64,000 nucleotides of DNA. It comes from Dryocosmus kuriphilus (lineage: Eukaryota; Arthropoda; Insecta; Hymenoptera; Cynipidae). The first letter of the stretch is position 1, and each line of letters opens with the position of its first letter. Below, in pieces: positions 12,608 to 25,000 of this stretch. The stretch is from NCBI GenBank assembly GCA_038277395.1, contig CM076192.1, positions 48,903,119-48,967,118 on the forward strand, written 5' to 3'. Below the pieces are notes generated by a model. It ran no database searches, had not been told where the DNA came from, and worked only from the letters and a program-made list of their open reading frames with translations. A program made the translations under genes and the position numbers.

Positions 12608-13980
12608 AATTCTTCGATTTGGCTGTCACATAAAATCTAGAGTAATGTATATTATTACTCTGAAAGGATCGCTTGATTTTTAAAATAATTTTTCATAAGA
12701 ATTAGTTCATTTGTTTTTCCAGTGACTCTTTTCAAAAATTAAGTGACTTTCTTCTACTATTCAGTGAACATCGCTGGAACCTTTTGAGATTTTTCTCTCT
12801 ATCCGAGAGTCATAGAATAGTCACTTAAAATTCAAGTGAAAATTTTTTCCGTGCATGCTTAATTCTATTTCATTAAATTATTTATACACATAGGCAAATC
12901 AAAGTGATTTTGTAGAATAATCATATTTCTAGTTGAGTTATGTTTCAAATAATTTCACAGCTTAACTGGTTCGTAATAAGTATATATAATAAGTATATAT
13001 AAGTATATAAGAAGAGTATAAGAATAAGTATATATTGTGCATAAAAAATAGGGAAAAGGGTAGCCGTAGATTATAGGAAAATGAGGAAAATGTCAGGAAA
13101 TTTTTAAAATACAGTTTACGGTCACCTTGGATAACATATTTAAAAGTAATTTTATTATATTCTTATTCCATATTTTTTTTAAGTTGGTACAAAAATCACA
13201 CGTATATAACTTTACCTAAAAACGTTTAATTGGCGCCCGATAGTTTTTAGAAAAGAAAGGATGAAGGAAGAACTGTTAAACTTCTCACTGTTTATAATTT
13301 TTTTTTAAGCATGTTTAAATATTCTCGGTCATAACTCAGTAAAAATTAAGCTTTTTTTTAGTTTTTGGCTCTGAATCTATATCTTATATTATGCCAAAAA
13401 TAGAGTGATTTTGTCAGATTTTCGAATCAATTTTCATGGGTCTTTCGGCTGATTAAAATGGAGAACAAAGCAAATTTTAGACATGTTTGGCCATTTTTAA
13501 CAGATTTATGCAATTTAAAAAAATTAAATTCTACATTTTTATCATTCAGGATATGTCGACAATGATATACGAGTAGACTACAAATTTTAGTACCAAAAAT
13601 CATCGAGAGTTATAAATGCATTATGCACAAAAGAAAATTTACGTTATTCGCTGTTTAAAACTTCAATACTCTTTCAATTTCGCTGGATTATTTTCTTATC
13701 GGATTCTTTTAATTCAAATGTTTTTGCACGCCCTAATGATCACCTATTAAACCATTAACGGAGTTTTGATAATTCTTTTAATACTTATTTCAAACCTGTA
13801 GAGTTAAATCCTCGGGAGTGATGACTGTATGATTAATTATTAGCAATTACGTACACGTTCATCATATATTAATCGCTAACTAACGTATATCAGATTAGCC
13901 GTAAAGGCCACGGGTGACTTATAAGAAATGTACCGTGCACGATTATACTATATGGATGAATATCCGTATTCTGTATAGTG
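12608..13980. other. AT-rich interval, no gene seen
   Basis: No open frame or element recognised. A TATATAAGTA-type microsatellite lies at about 12978-13036. A few short palindromic stretches near 13850-13980 have no clear identity. Confidence 0.5.
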
Positions 13981-14164
13981 CACAGAAAAACCCCAAGTTT
14001 TTTTTATCTTAAAATTTAGTAGAAACACTGCAAACAGTTGACATCTATATGTTAACTAACACCTCAACAACTACAACCACATTCACAACTCTTAATGTAT
14101 TTGTCAACTCTTTGCAGATTTTCTATACAATATAAGATAAAAGAAAGCTTGGGGCTTTTCTGTG
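13981..14164. mobile_element. 184-bp MITE, full-length hairpin
   Basis: CACAGAAAAACCCCAAG at the left pairs with CTTGGGGCTTTTCTGTG at the right, and the pairing continues inward (TTTATCTT/AAGATAAA, CTGCAAACAGTTGACA/TGTCAACTCTTTGCAG). Sub-200-bp non-coding hairpin with TIRs. A segment at 48862-48975 has similar CACAGAA...TTCTGTG ends and may belong to the same superfamily. Confidence 0.65.
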
Positions 14165-14284
14165 TATATACATATAATCTTGCAAGGCAAATTTCTTCAA
14201 GCCTCTATTTCCACCTTCCACCCTTGACTCGTCGAAATTAGTTCACCAGATGTTTTAATTAGGAGTTGTAATTCCGTCAGCGGA

Positions 14285-14680
14285 GCTGTCCGACCTAGTT
14301 AAAAAAATTCTCAAGATCACGCCTCTGTAGTGCACCCTCAGCTTGAAATCCTGAGCTTTTGCGGTGACCTGTACCGCCTAACCGTGGGTATTTCGTGCGG
14401 CTCGTCGCGCGCTCGTGGCGTGGTGGATGTGGATGAGAGGCGCCGAGGGGGAGGGGTGTACCATTTATCGCTTGCCGCTTGGCAACGTGGCTCCGAAACG
14501 GGGAGCGACGCGGCGTGGTGTGGCGCGATGCCACGTAGAGAGAGAGAGAAAATCGAGCGGATAGAGAGAAAAAGTGTGAGAAAGAGAGGCAGGAATAGAG
14601 GGTGAAAAAGAAAGAAAGATAAAGCGGGGTCTTGACTCCATCTCCAGACGATTTTCAGCAGTACGTGCTTCCAAGATCAT
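14285..14680 (+). promoter_or_regulatory. CpG-rich island-like patch, possible promoter/5' exon
   Basis: About 400 bp of CpG-rich sequence (for example CGTGCGGCTCGTCGCGCGCT near 14393) in an otherwise AT-rich region, followed by purine-rich GAGAGAGAG and AAAGAAAGAAAG stretches. A 149-codon frame follows (14632-15081) but opens with TTG and resembles no protein I know. Such patches often mark promoters or untranslated first exons, but no downstream exon can be shown. Function unknown. Confidence 0.25.
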
Positions 14681-15695
14681 CGAAAAGCTCCACTAACACA
14701 GTGGTGAAAGAAGAAAGCTTCGAGACGACAGTTCTGGATCTCTCGATCCAAAGCTGTAGCTGTTGTTGCAGCACACGAAAAACGAACGATATTCATCATT
14801 CACGGAAATCTACCTCAACGAGACTCTTCGACGGCCAAATTTCGACCGAGAATGCCTTTAGCTCGGTCCATATATTTTTTTTGGCATGGGGCTTGAGAAT
14901 GCTGGGAAAAACAAGTTTTATGGCTAGGTCGAGTCTTGTGCGTGAGCTTAGTACTAGTTTTCTCGGATTGGAAGTCGAGAAAATTCAGTATTCAGAATTC
15001 ATTGACACTATAGTAACCCACCAAATTAAAGCGTCAATATTTTTCACATATTTTAATAAAAGTTTTTTAAGGGAATATTGAATATAATAGAAGTCTTAGA
15101 AATTAATGGAAAATTAAATCTTTTTCATTGCTACTGAATAAGAAAGAGTTGTAGTGTTTAAATGTAACAAAAAATCTACTTTAAGGACATGTGCCTCTGA
15201 GCGGAAGACCTACATTACCAACCTCAATTTTAGGATTTATCCATTTATTTTTTGAATCACAGAACTTTTTTGGTAAATAAAATATCGGACTGAAACTTTG
15301 AGAAATGCATGAGAAGACAATAAATTGTGTTTGTATACATTATTTGAGTAGGAATTTTGAAAAAAGCTTTTTCGACGAAATTAAAAGTGGAAATTTCTTG
15401 GAGCTTTTCGCAGAATTTTTTTGAATCACAGAACTTTTTTTGTAAATAAGGTATCGGACTGAAACTTTGGGAAATGCATGAGACGACATTAAATTGCGTT
15501 TGTATACACTATTTGAGTACGAATTTTGAAAAAAGTTTTCGGCGAAATGAAAACGAGAAGCATTTTGCAAGCTAGTTCCAATCAACACCGCTCCCAATAA
15601 CAAAGCCATGGCGCACAACACGCGACACGCCTCGGGTTCACTGACAGGTGACGCCGCGAATTCACATATTAGTTTGTTCATTTACACTATACGTA

Positions 15696-16656
15696 CGAGG
15701 CACGTCCAGAAAGTAAGTGTACTCAATTTATGTAGGCTTCAAAAAAAATTTATTAAAACAAAAACATAGTTGGTTACACTTGTACATATGTAAGTTATTT
15801 TTCGACATAGTCACCATCCCTCTCGATGCAAGTGGTGAGCCTCGGGATCAATTTTTTGATGCCTGCCTCGAAGAAGTCTCCCGCCAGCTCTCTCGCCCAC
15901 TTCTCCACCCCCCACCCCCCTTCACCTCTTCGTCCATTGAAAACTTGTTTCCACCCATGCGCACCTTCAGGAAAGTGAAGAGATGGAAATCTGAAGGAGC
16001 CAGGTCAGGGGAATACGGGGGATGGTACAAAACCTCCCATACAAAAAAGTCCAGGAGTTGCTTCGTGGCGTTAGCCGTGTGAGGTTTGGCATTGTCATGC
16101 AGCAGGCAGACTCCCTTCGTCAGCATGCCCCTCCTTTTATTCTGAATCGCCCTTTTCAATTTTTTCAGCGTCTCACAGTATCTTGCCGCGTTGATGGTCT
16201 CCCCGTGAGGCAGATATTCAATCAAAATTATGCCTCTATGGTCCCAAAACACGGATGCACAAGTTCGTCAGTCACAATTGAAGGTCTTCCGCTCCTCTGA
16301 TCGTCATGCACGGAATTACGGCCATTTTTAAATTCGCGACACCACTTGTACACACTCGTACGATTCATAGCTCCATTACCGTAAACAGTTTTCACCTTAT
16401 TATAAATCTCAACTGGAGCTTTTCCCTTCACAACGAGGTAGCGAATGACGGCGCGAATTTCGCACTTGGCGGGAGATACGATCGACATTTTTCGCGAGAG
16501 ATGCTACTGCGTCAAGAGTTTTCAACACACTAACCTCGGATTAGTCTCGTTTTGAAGTGGAGGGGTCAGGCTACGCGGCAGTGTTGCCAACATGTCGAAA
16601 AAGTATTCCCTACAGCTGTGAGAGTACCAGTACACTTACTTTCTGGACGTGCCTCG
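15696..16656 (-). mobile_element. Mariner element, internally deleted, TA target duplication
   Basis: Inverted ends CGAGGCACGTCCAGAAAGTA and TACTTTCTGGACGTGCCTCG are flanked by TA on each side. Length 961 bp against about 1.3 kb for an intact mariner. The related element at 20081-20936 retains the uninterrupted target (TA at 20593-20594), which proves the boundaries. Confidence 0.9.
15848..16488 (-). pseudogene. Mariner transposase remnant (DD34D), middle deleted
   Basis: Reading on the minus strand, 16488-16260 encodes the N-terminal helix-turn-helix part of a mariner transposase (MSIVSPAKCEIRAVIRYL, then TSVYKWCREFKNGR and QRSGRPSIVTDE). The frame then jumps, and 16252-15848 encodes the C-terminal catalytic part: FWDHRGIILIEYLPHG, LLHDNAKPHTAN (second catalytic Asp) and YSPDLAPSDFHLF (third catalytic Asp, the DD34D signature). 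The region with the first catalytic Asp (normally within a TGDE-type motif) is missing, about 80-100 codons, and the junction is out of frame. The end is also degenerate (GGGGW). The product cannot be active. Family assignment is firm; the subfamily is not resolved. Confidence 0.9.
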
Positions 16657-17204
16657 TACAAAAATGGTTGTTTATAATGTTTTCTAACGATGTTTGCCCG
16701 ATTTTCTTCAAGACAGAGGAGTCGTTTACCTCAATACTGCTACACTGAAAAAAAGACATTAATTGCAGAGTTCAACAGCACGGTCGGTATCCCTGGGAAT
16801 GTATTTAGTTATTACAAATATTTTTACATTCTTTTACTTAAATCGGGTATACGAACGTAGTTTATTGTCCCCTTTTGCTTCTCTGAAAGTTTTAGGTCAA
16901 TATATCTTGTATAAAAAAAGTTCCGTGATTCAAAAAATTTCTGGAGAAGCTCCAAGAAATTTCCAGTTTTAATTTCGTCGAAAAAAACTGTTTTCAAAAT
17001 TCGTACTTAAATAATGTATACAAACGTAATTTATTGTCTTCTCATGCATTTCCCAAAGTTTCAGTCCGATATTTTATTTACAAAAAAAGTCCTGTGGTTC
17101 AAAAAATAAATGGATAAATCCTCAAATTGAGGTTAGTAATGTAGGTCTTCCGCTCAGTGGCACATGCCCTTAAACAGTTCATATGCAGATAGGTTATTTA
17201 GATC

Positions 17205-17800
17205 ACTCTTCAATCATTTTAAGTCACCCGCAATATCTAAAAATCGCTTGCGTTTATCAACATTCCATTGAAATTATTTTACGAGCACTTATATGCATTC
17301 TTTTGAATGTATTGATCTGAATTCATATATGTGTGTTCTGAAATCACTTCAAATCACTTTAAATCATTAGAGTTAATTTAGGTTTAGCTTTAGTCACTTT
17401 TATTCACTGAAAAACATCCAAGAATGACATCTTTTCAATTTTTTCTATTACTATCACGTAAAATCACTTGCAATCACTCTTGCTTCACTTGAAATCACGT
17501 ACAATCTCTTTCAGAATTTTATGCTCATTTGCAGTAAATAGTGGTCAATTATTATAATTAGCAATAATCACATACATTCCATTAGAATTATTCTGGAGTC
17601 TATTGCAATCACCTAAAATCACTTGCATTTATCTGTAATAATTTAAAATCACTTAAATTCTCTTGCACCAAACTGAAATCGTCCACAGTTACTTGAACTT
17701 CCTTGTGATCACTTAAATTCTGTAGCAATCATCTGCAATAACTTACATTCAGCAACAGTCATTTTCAATCATTTTAAAATCGTTTTTGCTCACATACAAA
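17205..17800 (+). repeat. Degenerate short tandem repeat around AAATCACTT
   Basis: AATCACTT or a close variant (AATCATTT, AATCACCT, ATTCACTT) recurs about every 10-25 bases, for example GAAATCACTTCAAATCACTT near 17340. No frame is open. Looks like an old, decayed simple repeat. Confidence 0.6.
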
Positions 17801-17924
17801 TTTTTTTCTAAATTTGAATCAGTGACAAGCTCCTCAATTTTTTTTTTTAATTTGATGAACAGTATAGTACAACCTTTATGAAACAAGGTATGAATTCATA
17901 TAAAATACGATACATTTTATTTTA

Positions 17925-19192
17925 CAGTCTGTTCCACAAGACAAGGTACGCGTTTCCTCGAAAAGTTTCAAAGATTTTTTTTCTTTCTTTTTTGGCCTGA
18001 CTGTACGTTTGAAGGGCTAAGGTGGAACCGCTGATTCGCTTCATTCTCGTTCGAAGTGTCAGATATTGCACAAGATTTCGCAATGAGTGCTGTATAAGCT
18101 AAACGTTTTGAGGCTGTGTTTTTGTGCACCAATAAACACGGACCACATCTTTCGCACTCAGCCGCTGCTAAAGTGCTTAAAAAGTCTAAGCACTTTGTGC
18201 AAACGTGGGTGGAGCGGTATAGGGACACAAAAATAGTCGACGATCTGCCGGGAAGAGGACAAATGCGAGCAACGTCGAATAAGGAGGATAAGGCGATCAT
18301 CGCAATGTTAAAGCGCAACCCAGCTCTGCGGCTGCACGAAGCCAAAGCTAAGTCAGCGGCGAAGGGACTAGAGGTTAGTATAAACACCATAAAATGCAGA
18401 TTAGCTGAGGCAAAAGTGCAGTACCGTAGCACGAGGCAGAAACCCCTGCTCTCAGAGGTTCACATGCAAAAACGCTTGGCATGGGCTACGGAAAATAATG
18501 ATCGCGATTGGTCAAATGTAATTTTTTCCAACGAAGCGTCCTTTTGGGCATGGATTCCCATAAAACCTGCCTGGTCAGGCTGTGATGAGCGGTTCCTACA
18601 GCGAACTGTTAAACACCCCATAAAGGTCCATGTTTGTGGGGATGCTTCTCACAGCGCGCTTTTGGCTGTTTAGAGCTATTTACTGAGAACCTGAACGCTC
18701 AATGAATGGTCAAAATCTACAAACATGGTCTTCTGAAGTCTGCAGGAAAGATGTTTGGAGCCAACAATGAGGTTTGGATCCATCAAGAGGACAACGACCC
18801 TAAACATCGCAGCCGCCTCTGCACGAGCTGGAAAGCGGAAAATGGCGTGGTGACCTTGGACTGGCCTTCACAATCTCCTGATGCAAATCCAATTGAAAAT
18901 GTGTGGAGTGTCGTTAAGAGAAAACTTGCAGGAAGGCGTGTATTCATCCTCAAGCCGCTCTCTCGACGAATTAGAGAGGTATGGCGCTCTCTATCTTCAG
19001 AATATGCCGAAAAACTAGTCGAGGGCATGCCCAGAAGGAGTCAGGCCATTATCCAGAATAACGGTGACTGAAAGGTTTATTAAGGAGAGTCCGCCCTAAT
19101 TTTTAAAGCGTTTTTTCAAGGGAAAAAAGAAAAATGAAGTTTTCTTTGAAACTTTTCGAGAAAATGCGTACCTTGTCTTGTAGAACAGACTG
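17925..19192 (+). mobile_element. Tc1-like element with TA target duplication
   Basis: Ends CAGTCTGTTCCACAAGACAA and TTGTCTTGTAGAACAGACTG are inverted, flanked by TA (17923-17924, 19193-19194). The inverted similarity continues through GGTACGCGTTT and CTCGAAAAGTTTCAAAGA. Length 1268 bp. Contains a decayed transposase frame on the plus strand. Confidence 0.9.
18083..19071 (+). pseudogene. Tc1-like transposase pseudogene
   Basis: ATG at 18083 opens MSAV and is stopped by TAA four codons later; the frame then continues through AKRFEAVFLCTNKHGPHLS, a paired-type helix-turn-helix region (SAAAKVLKKSKHFVQTW) and PGRGQMRATSNKED. The catalytic triad region follows: VIFSNEASFW (the family has FSDE-type here, so the first catalytic Asp is Asn), IHQEDNDPKHRS (second Asp) and WPSQSPDANPIENVW (catalytic Glu). 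Around 18632 the frame shifts by one base (WGCFS-type motif read in another frame), and a TGA at about 18703 precedes MVKIYKHGLL. Three independent lesions plus a lost catalytic residue make it inactive; total length (~330 codons) is normal for Tc1. Confidence 0.92.
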
Positions 19193-19194
19193 TA

Positions 19195-20076
19195 AAAGAT
19201 CGAAAAATGTTTCACAATTTTTCTGGATCGGTTTATCGAATAGAGAGTGGAACATGCACTCTGGTGTTTTCAACAATTGCTAACTTTTATTTTATGAAAT
19301 TGAAAAAGGTACAAAAATTTGTAGCATTTTCCAGAATCTAATCTCTAATCTAATTTAAACTCCAATTTGATAGTCTTTGAGAAAAATTTAGAAAACGTCA
19401 AGACAATCTGAAAAGTAAACTTCTCGAGACAGAACAGTTAAAATCATAAAAGTATCAATGAAAGGCTCTCCTTTAAGACTACATTCGAATGTTTAGCATT
19501 CGTTAATTTCAATCGCTATCTTTAAACTTCTTGAGAAATGTTTGTTGTTTCGAGGAAGGATCAACAGCAAGTATAAAAAAAGATGCAGGCAATTATACTT
19601 GCTCATGTCCAAAGCACATCTGTTTATCAAAACCTGTTTTTTATAATCCAGTCTGACGACTTGCTGCATAAATCGGAACCTTTGTTTTTTTTGTTTAAAT
19701 TTTTATTAATTGTGAGCAGCGATTTATTCCTGAACTTATTCGATAAATCCATTAAAATAATGATCGCGGAAAAGTATTTGCGGTATTGATGAAACAGTTT
19801 ATTGACATTTTGGATCCAGTTTCGCGAATCACAACTATAATTTAATAATCAAAACAAGGATTTTTCCGAACGAAGCGTACACGCGGTTATTTCAAAAACA
19901 TGTTTCCTTCTTTGAAATAAATTTTCGTTTAATATACATCAACTCATTTTATCCATCGTAAGGCACATTTTTTCAGTGAAACAATTAAATAATTATCTCA
20001 GAAAATTACTCCGTTCTTCTAAAGAAACATTTTATTTGAATAATCCTACCACTCCGTATAACACATAAATATCTCT
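19195..20076. other. AT-rich interval, no gene seen
   Basis: Nothing recognisable between the Tc1 element and the TTAA element copy 2; only short open frames of ordinary AT-rich sequence. Confidence 0.5.
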
Positions 20077-20080
20077 TTAA

Positions 20081-20936
20081 GGGCATGTGCCACTGAGCGG
20101 AAGATCTAACTTACCAACCTCAAGTTGAGGATTTATCCATTTATTTATTGAACCACAGAACTTTTTTTGTAAATAAAATATCGGACTGGAACTTTGGGAA
20201 ATACATGAGAAGACAATAAATTGAGTTTGTATACATTATTTAAGTAGGAATTTTGAAAAAGGTTTTTTTCGACGAAATTAAAACTGGAAATTTCTTGGAG
20301 CTTCTCCAGAATACTTTTGAATCACGGAACTTTTTTTATACATGATATATTGACCTAAAACTTTCAGAGAAGCAAAAGGGGACAATAAACTACGTTTGTA
20401 TACCCTATTTAAACATAAATAATGTAAAAATATTAATAATAACTAAATACATTCCCAGGGAGACCGACCGTGCTGTTGAACTCTGTAATCAATGTCTTTT
20501 TTTCAGTGGAGCAGTATTGAGGTAAACGACTCCTCTGTCTTGAAGAAAATCGGGCAAATATCGTTAGAAAACATTATAAACAACAATTTTTGTACGTATA
20601 GTGCAAATGAACAAACTAATATGTAAATTCGCGGCGTCACCTGTCAGTGAACCCGAGGCGTGTCGCGTGTTGTGCGCCATGGCTTTGATATTGGGAGCGG
20701 TGTTGATTGGAACTAGCTTGCAAAATGCTTCCCATTTTAATTTCGTCGAAAAAACTTTTTTCAAAATTCGTACTCAACTAGTGTATATAAACGCAATTTA
20801 TTGTCTTCTCATGCATTTCTCAAAGTTTCAGTCCGATATTTTAATTACAAAAAAAGTTCTGTGGTTCAAAAAATAAATGGATAAATCCTAAAATTGAGTT
20901 TGGTAATGTAGGTCTTCTGCTCAGTGGCACATGCCC
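20081..20936. mobile_element. TTAA-flanked TIR element, copy 2 (inverted, without mariner)
   Basis: TTAA at 20077-20080 and 20937-20940. Ends GGGCATGTGCCACTGAGCGG and its complement. Internal sequence is the reverse complement of copy 1 at 15185-17169 (shared GGCGTCACCTGTCAGTGAAC, GTTGTGCGCCATGGCTTTG and ATTCCCAGGGA blocks). It lacks the mariner, showing an intact target at 20593, and lacks the ~180-bp internal duplication of copy 1. Confidence 0.8.
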
Positions 20937-20940
20937 TTAA

Positions 20941-21358
20941 TTGAAATAATATTTTTTTGAGTTATTTGAATATTTTCTTCAATTTGAACTAAAGATATAT
21001 TTCTTTGCGGTTGAAAACAGAATTCAAAGAAACTATAGGTGCTTAGTATCCAGGAGATTATTTATTTGAATTCATAATTTTCACATTCTAAGCAAAGAAA
21101 TATTTCTTTGTATTACAGAAGTACCCGGCAAAGGAATCATTTTATAATGACCCAAGCAACACAATCTCTTCCAGACAGCTGTCTCTAACGTTGTGGATGA
21201 CTTTATAAAAATAACCTATCAGTGACATCACCAGGACTTTTTTAATATGACATTAAATACTAGTCAATCTTAAGTCGTTGGTGATATATGTACTCCACCA
21301 TTCGAAAGTTATCCTTTACTTAAAAATCCGTTCTAGGCAAGGCATATATTTATAGCTT
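20941..21358. other. No gene seen
   Basis: AT-rich sequence between two mobile elements; a TATTTCTTTG motif recurs near 20997 and 21100 in direct and diverged form. Nothing else identified. Confidence 0.4.
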
Positions 21359-21606
21359 CCCAAGTGCGAAGTTAGATACGGCCCAACACTGACCCAGCAT
21401 CGGCTCAAATATTACCAGAGATCGGCTGCCAATATCGTACCGTTGCTGGAATGATAACATATGTTAGTAGCCCATTAGACTGAGAAATCACAATAAAAAA
21501 ATTAAAATAAACATTATAAAAAACAATTATTAATTAAGAACAAAATTTATTCTTATAACTAATCGATATTTGTAAATTTTAGCGCTTATATAACATAAAA
21601 TTTCGC

Positions 21607-21689
21607 ACACAACGCAGGTGGAATCGAACGCATGACCTGCGGGACGCGAGTCAGCAACCTAACAATTACCCTAACTCATGAGATTGTGT
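21607..21689 (-). repeat. tRNA-like sequence, probably a SINE head
   Basis: On the minus strand the ends ACACAAT and GTTGTGT can pair as an acceptor stem; GTTGCTGACTCGCG resembles an anticodon arm; GCGTTCGATTCC matches the pol III B box. The T stem does not pair properly, so a functional tRNA is unlikely. A tRNA-derived retroposon head is the better reading. Confidence 0.4.
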
Positions 21690-22099
21690 GTCCTATATTT
21701 TTCCACACTGCACTCATTTATACACAAATATCAAAGTATCCCGAGATAATTTCATCAATAAACGCTTTTGCGTTAACAATAAATAAAATATGTATATGAA
21801 ATTTTTAATATTTTTAATGGTCAGTTTTACAAATAGTAAAACCATAGTATAAATTGATATAATAGGATATTTTATTGACAGAACAAAAATTTTTTGCGGA
21901 GAAAAAGCTGCTGTCTGTCGGTACTGGAGTAGTGCCGAATTAATATCTTCTTTAATTATTATTCATGGTTATGATATTAATTTTCTAATGATTGGCATAT
22001 TTTACGTAAATTTTTACTTTACACAGAAAAATAGGGTTTCAATCTTTTTTTTTTACCGAAAAGTTAGTGTTCGGTAATTCCATAACAACAAATTTTTTC

Positions 22100-25000
22100 C
22101 AACTTTCAGCCCTGTGATAGGCCGTTATTCGGCCGAACTTTGGCTTTTTGACTTCCAACCTGGTTTGCCGGAGTAATGCCGACTTTCGGTCCAGTAAAGT
22201 GCCATCGCTGGGCCAGATTCTGGCTTTTCCACTTCTAGCATGGTTTGACGTAGCAATTTCGACTTTCGGCCCTTTGATGGGCCTTTACTGGGCCGGACTC
22301 TAACTTTTTGACTTCCATCATGGTGTGCCCGGGTAATGCCGACTTTCGGCCCAGTAATGTGCCATCGCTGGATGAGATTCTGGCCTTTCTACTTCTAACA
22401 TGTTTTGACGTAGTAATTTCGACTTTCGGCCCTTTGATGGGCTATTACTGAGTCGGACTCTATCCTTCTGCCCTCCAATATGATTTGCCGGAGTAATGCC
22501 GACTTTCGGTCTTGTAATGGATCGCTACTGGGCCGGAGTCTGGCTTTTTGACCTCCAATATGGTTTGCCGGAGTAATGCCGACTTTCGGTCCAGTAAAGT
22601 GCCATCGCTGGGCCAGATTATGGCTTTTCCACTTCCAACATGGTTTGACGTAGTAATTTCGACTTTCGGCCCTTTGATGGGCCATTACTGAGCCGGACTC
22701 TGTCTTTTTGACCTCCAACATGGTTTGCCGGAGTAATGCCGACTTTCGGTCTTGTAATGGATCGTTACTGGGCCAGAGTCTGGCTTTTTGACTTCCCATA
22801 TGGTTTGACGTAGTAACTTCGACTTTCGGCCCTTTGATGGGCCATTACTGAGCTGGACTCTGTCTTTTTGACCTCCAATATAGTTTGCCAGAGTAATGCC
22901 GACTTTCGGCCCAGTAAAGTGCCATCGCTGAGCCAGATTCCAGCTTTTCTACTTCTAACATGGTTTGACGTAGTAATTTCGACTTTCGACTTTCGCCCTT
23001 TGATGGACCGTTACTGGTCCGGACTCTGGCTTTTTGACTCCCAATATGGTTTGCCGGAGTAATGACGACTTTCGACCTTGTAATGGGCCGTTACTGTGCC
23101 AGACTCTGGCTTTTTGACTCTCAATATGGTTTGCCGGAGTAATGACGACTTTCGGCCTTGTAATGGGCCGTTACTAGGCCGGACTCTGGCTTTTTGACTT
23201 CCAATATTGTTTGACGGAGTAATGCCGTCTTTCGGCGTTGAAATGGGCCATTACTGGGCCGGACTCTGGCTTTTTGACTTCCAATATGGTTTGCCGGAGT
23301 AATGCCGAATTTCGGTCCAGTAAAGTGCCATCGCTGGGCCAGATTATGGCTTTTCCACTTCCAACATGGGATTATGGCTTTTCCACTTCCAACATGGTTT
23401 GACGTAGTAATTTCGAATTTTGGCCCTTTGATGGGCCATTACTGAGCCGGACTCTGTCTTTTTGACCTCCAATATGGTCTGCCGGAGTAATACCGAATTT
23501 CGGTCTTGTAATGGGTCGTTACTGGGCCGGAGTCTGGCTTTTTGACTTCCAGTATGGTTTGACGGAGTAATGCCGACTTTCGTCCCTTTGATGGGCCTTT
23601 ACTCGGCCGGACACTAGCTTTTTGACTTTCAATATGGTGTGCCGGAGTAATGCCAACTTTCGGTCTTGTAATGGGTTGTTACTGGGCCGAAATCTCGCTT
23701 TTTGACTTCCAATATGGTTTGCCGGAGTAATGCCGACTTTCAGCCCAGTAAAGTGCCATCGATGGGCCAGATTCTGGCTTTTCTACTTCTAACATGGTTT
23801 GACGTAGTAATTTCGACTTTCGGCCCTTTGATGGGCCATTACTGAGTCGGACTCTGTCTTTTTGACCTCCAATATGGTTTGCCGGAGTAATGCCGACTTT
23901 CGGTCCAGTAAAGTGCCATCGCTGGGCCAGATTATGGCTTTTCCACTTCCAACATGGTTTGACGTAGTATTTTCGAATTTTGGCCCTTTGATGGGCCATT
24001 ACTGAGCCGGACTCTGTCTTTTTGACCTCCAATATGGTCTGCCGGAGTAATACTGAATTTCGGTCTTGTAATGGGTCGTTACTGGGCCGGAGTCTGGCTT
24101 TTTTTTTGACTTCCAATATGGTTTGACGGAGTAATGCCGACTTTCGTCCCTTTGATGGGCCTTTACTGGGCCGGACACTAGCTTTTTGACTTTCAATATG
24201 GTGTGCCGGAGTAATGCCAACTTTCGGTCTTGTAATGGGTTGTTACTGGGCCGAAATCTCGCTTTTTGACTTCCAATATGGTTTGCCGGGGTAATGCCGA
24301 CTTTCAGCCCAGTAAAGTGCCATCGATGGGCCAGATTCTGGCTTTTCTACTTCTAACATGGTTTGACGTAGTAATTTCGACTTTCGGCCCTTTGATGGGC
24401 CATTACTGAGTCGGACTCTGTCTTTTTGACCTCCAATATGGTTTGCCGGAGTAATGCCGACTTTCGGTCCAGTAAAGTGCCATCGCTGGGCCAGATTATG
24501 GCTTTTCCGCTTCCAACATGGTTTGACGTAGTATTTTCGAATTTTGGCGCTTTGATGGGCCATTACTGAGCCGGACTCTGTCTTTTTGACCTCCAATATG
24601 GTCTGCCGGAGTAATACCGAATTTCGGTCTTGTAATGGGTCGTTACTGGGCCGGAGTCTGGCTTTTTGACTTCCAATATGGTTTGACGGAGTAATGCCGA
24701 CTTTCGTCCCTTTGATGGGCCTTTACTGGGCCGGACACTAGCTTTTTGACTTTCAATATGGTGTGCCGGAGTAATGCCAACTTTCGGTCTTGTAATGGGT
24801 TGTTACTGGGCCGAAATCTCGCTTTTTGACTTCCAATATGGTTTGCCGGAGTAATGCCGACTTTCAGCCCAGTAAAGTGCCATCGATGGGCCAGATTCTG
24901 GCTTTTCTACTTCTAACATGGTTTGACGTAGTAATTTCGACTTTCGGCCCTTTGATGGGCCATTACTGAGTCGGACTCTGTCTTTTTGACCTCCAATATG

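Larger units (their letters stand above)
15185..17169. mobile_element. TTAA-flanked TIR element, copy 1, interrupted by a mariner
   Basis: TTAA at 15181-15184 and 17170-17173 bracket inverted ends (GG[A/G]CATGTGCC... and ...GGCACATGCCC) that run about 50 bp: CTGAGCGGAAGACCTACATT and its complement. TTAA duplication is typical of piggyBac-like insertion; no transposase is present, so it is non-autonomous. A ~180-bp internal segment is duplicated in tandem (from about 15250 and 15425). A mariner sits at 15696-16656. A second copy lies inverted at 20081-20936. Confidence 0.75.

Noticed and set aside
14632..15081. 149-codon plus-strand frame after the CpG-rich patch
   Set aside because: Opens with TTG rather than ATG, low similarity to anything known and no splice support; kept only as a remark in the CpG-rich entry.
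21607..21689. Functional tRNA gene
   Set aside because: The acceptor ends pair and a B box is present, but the T stem does not form and the D arm is irregular; a retroposon head is more likely.
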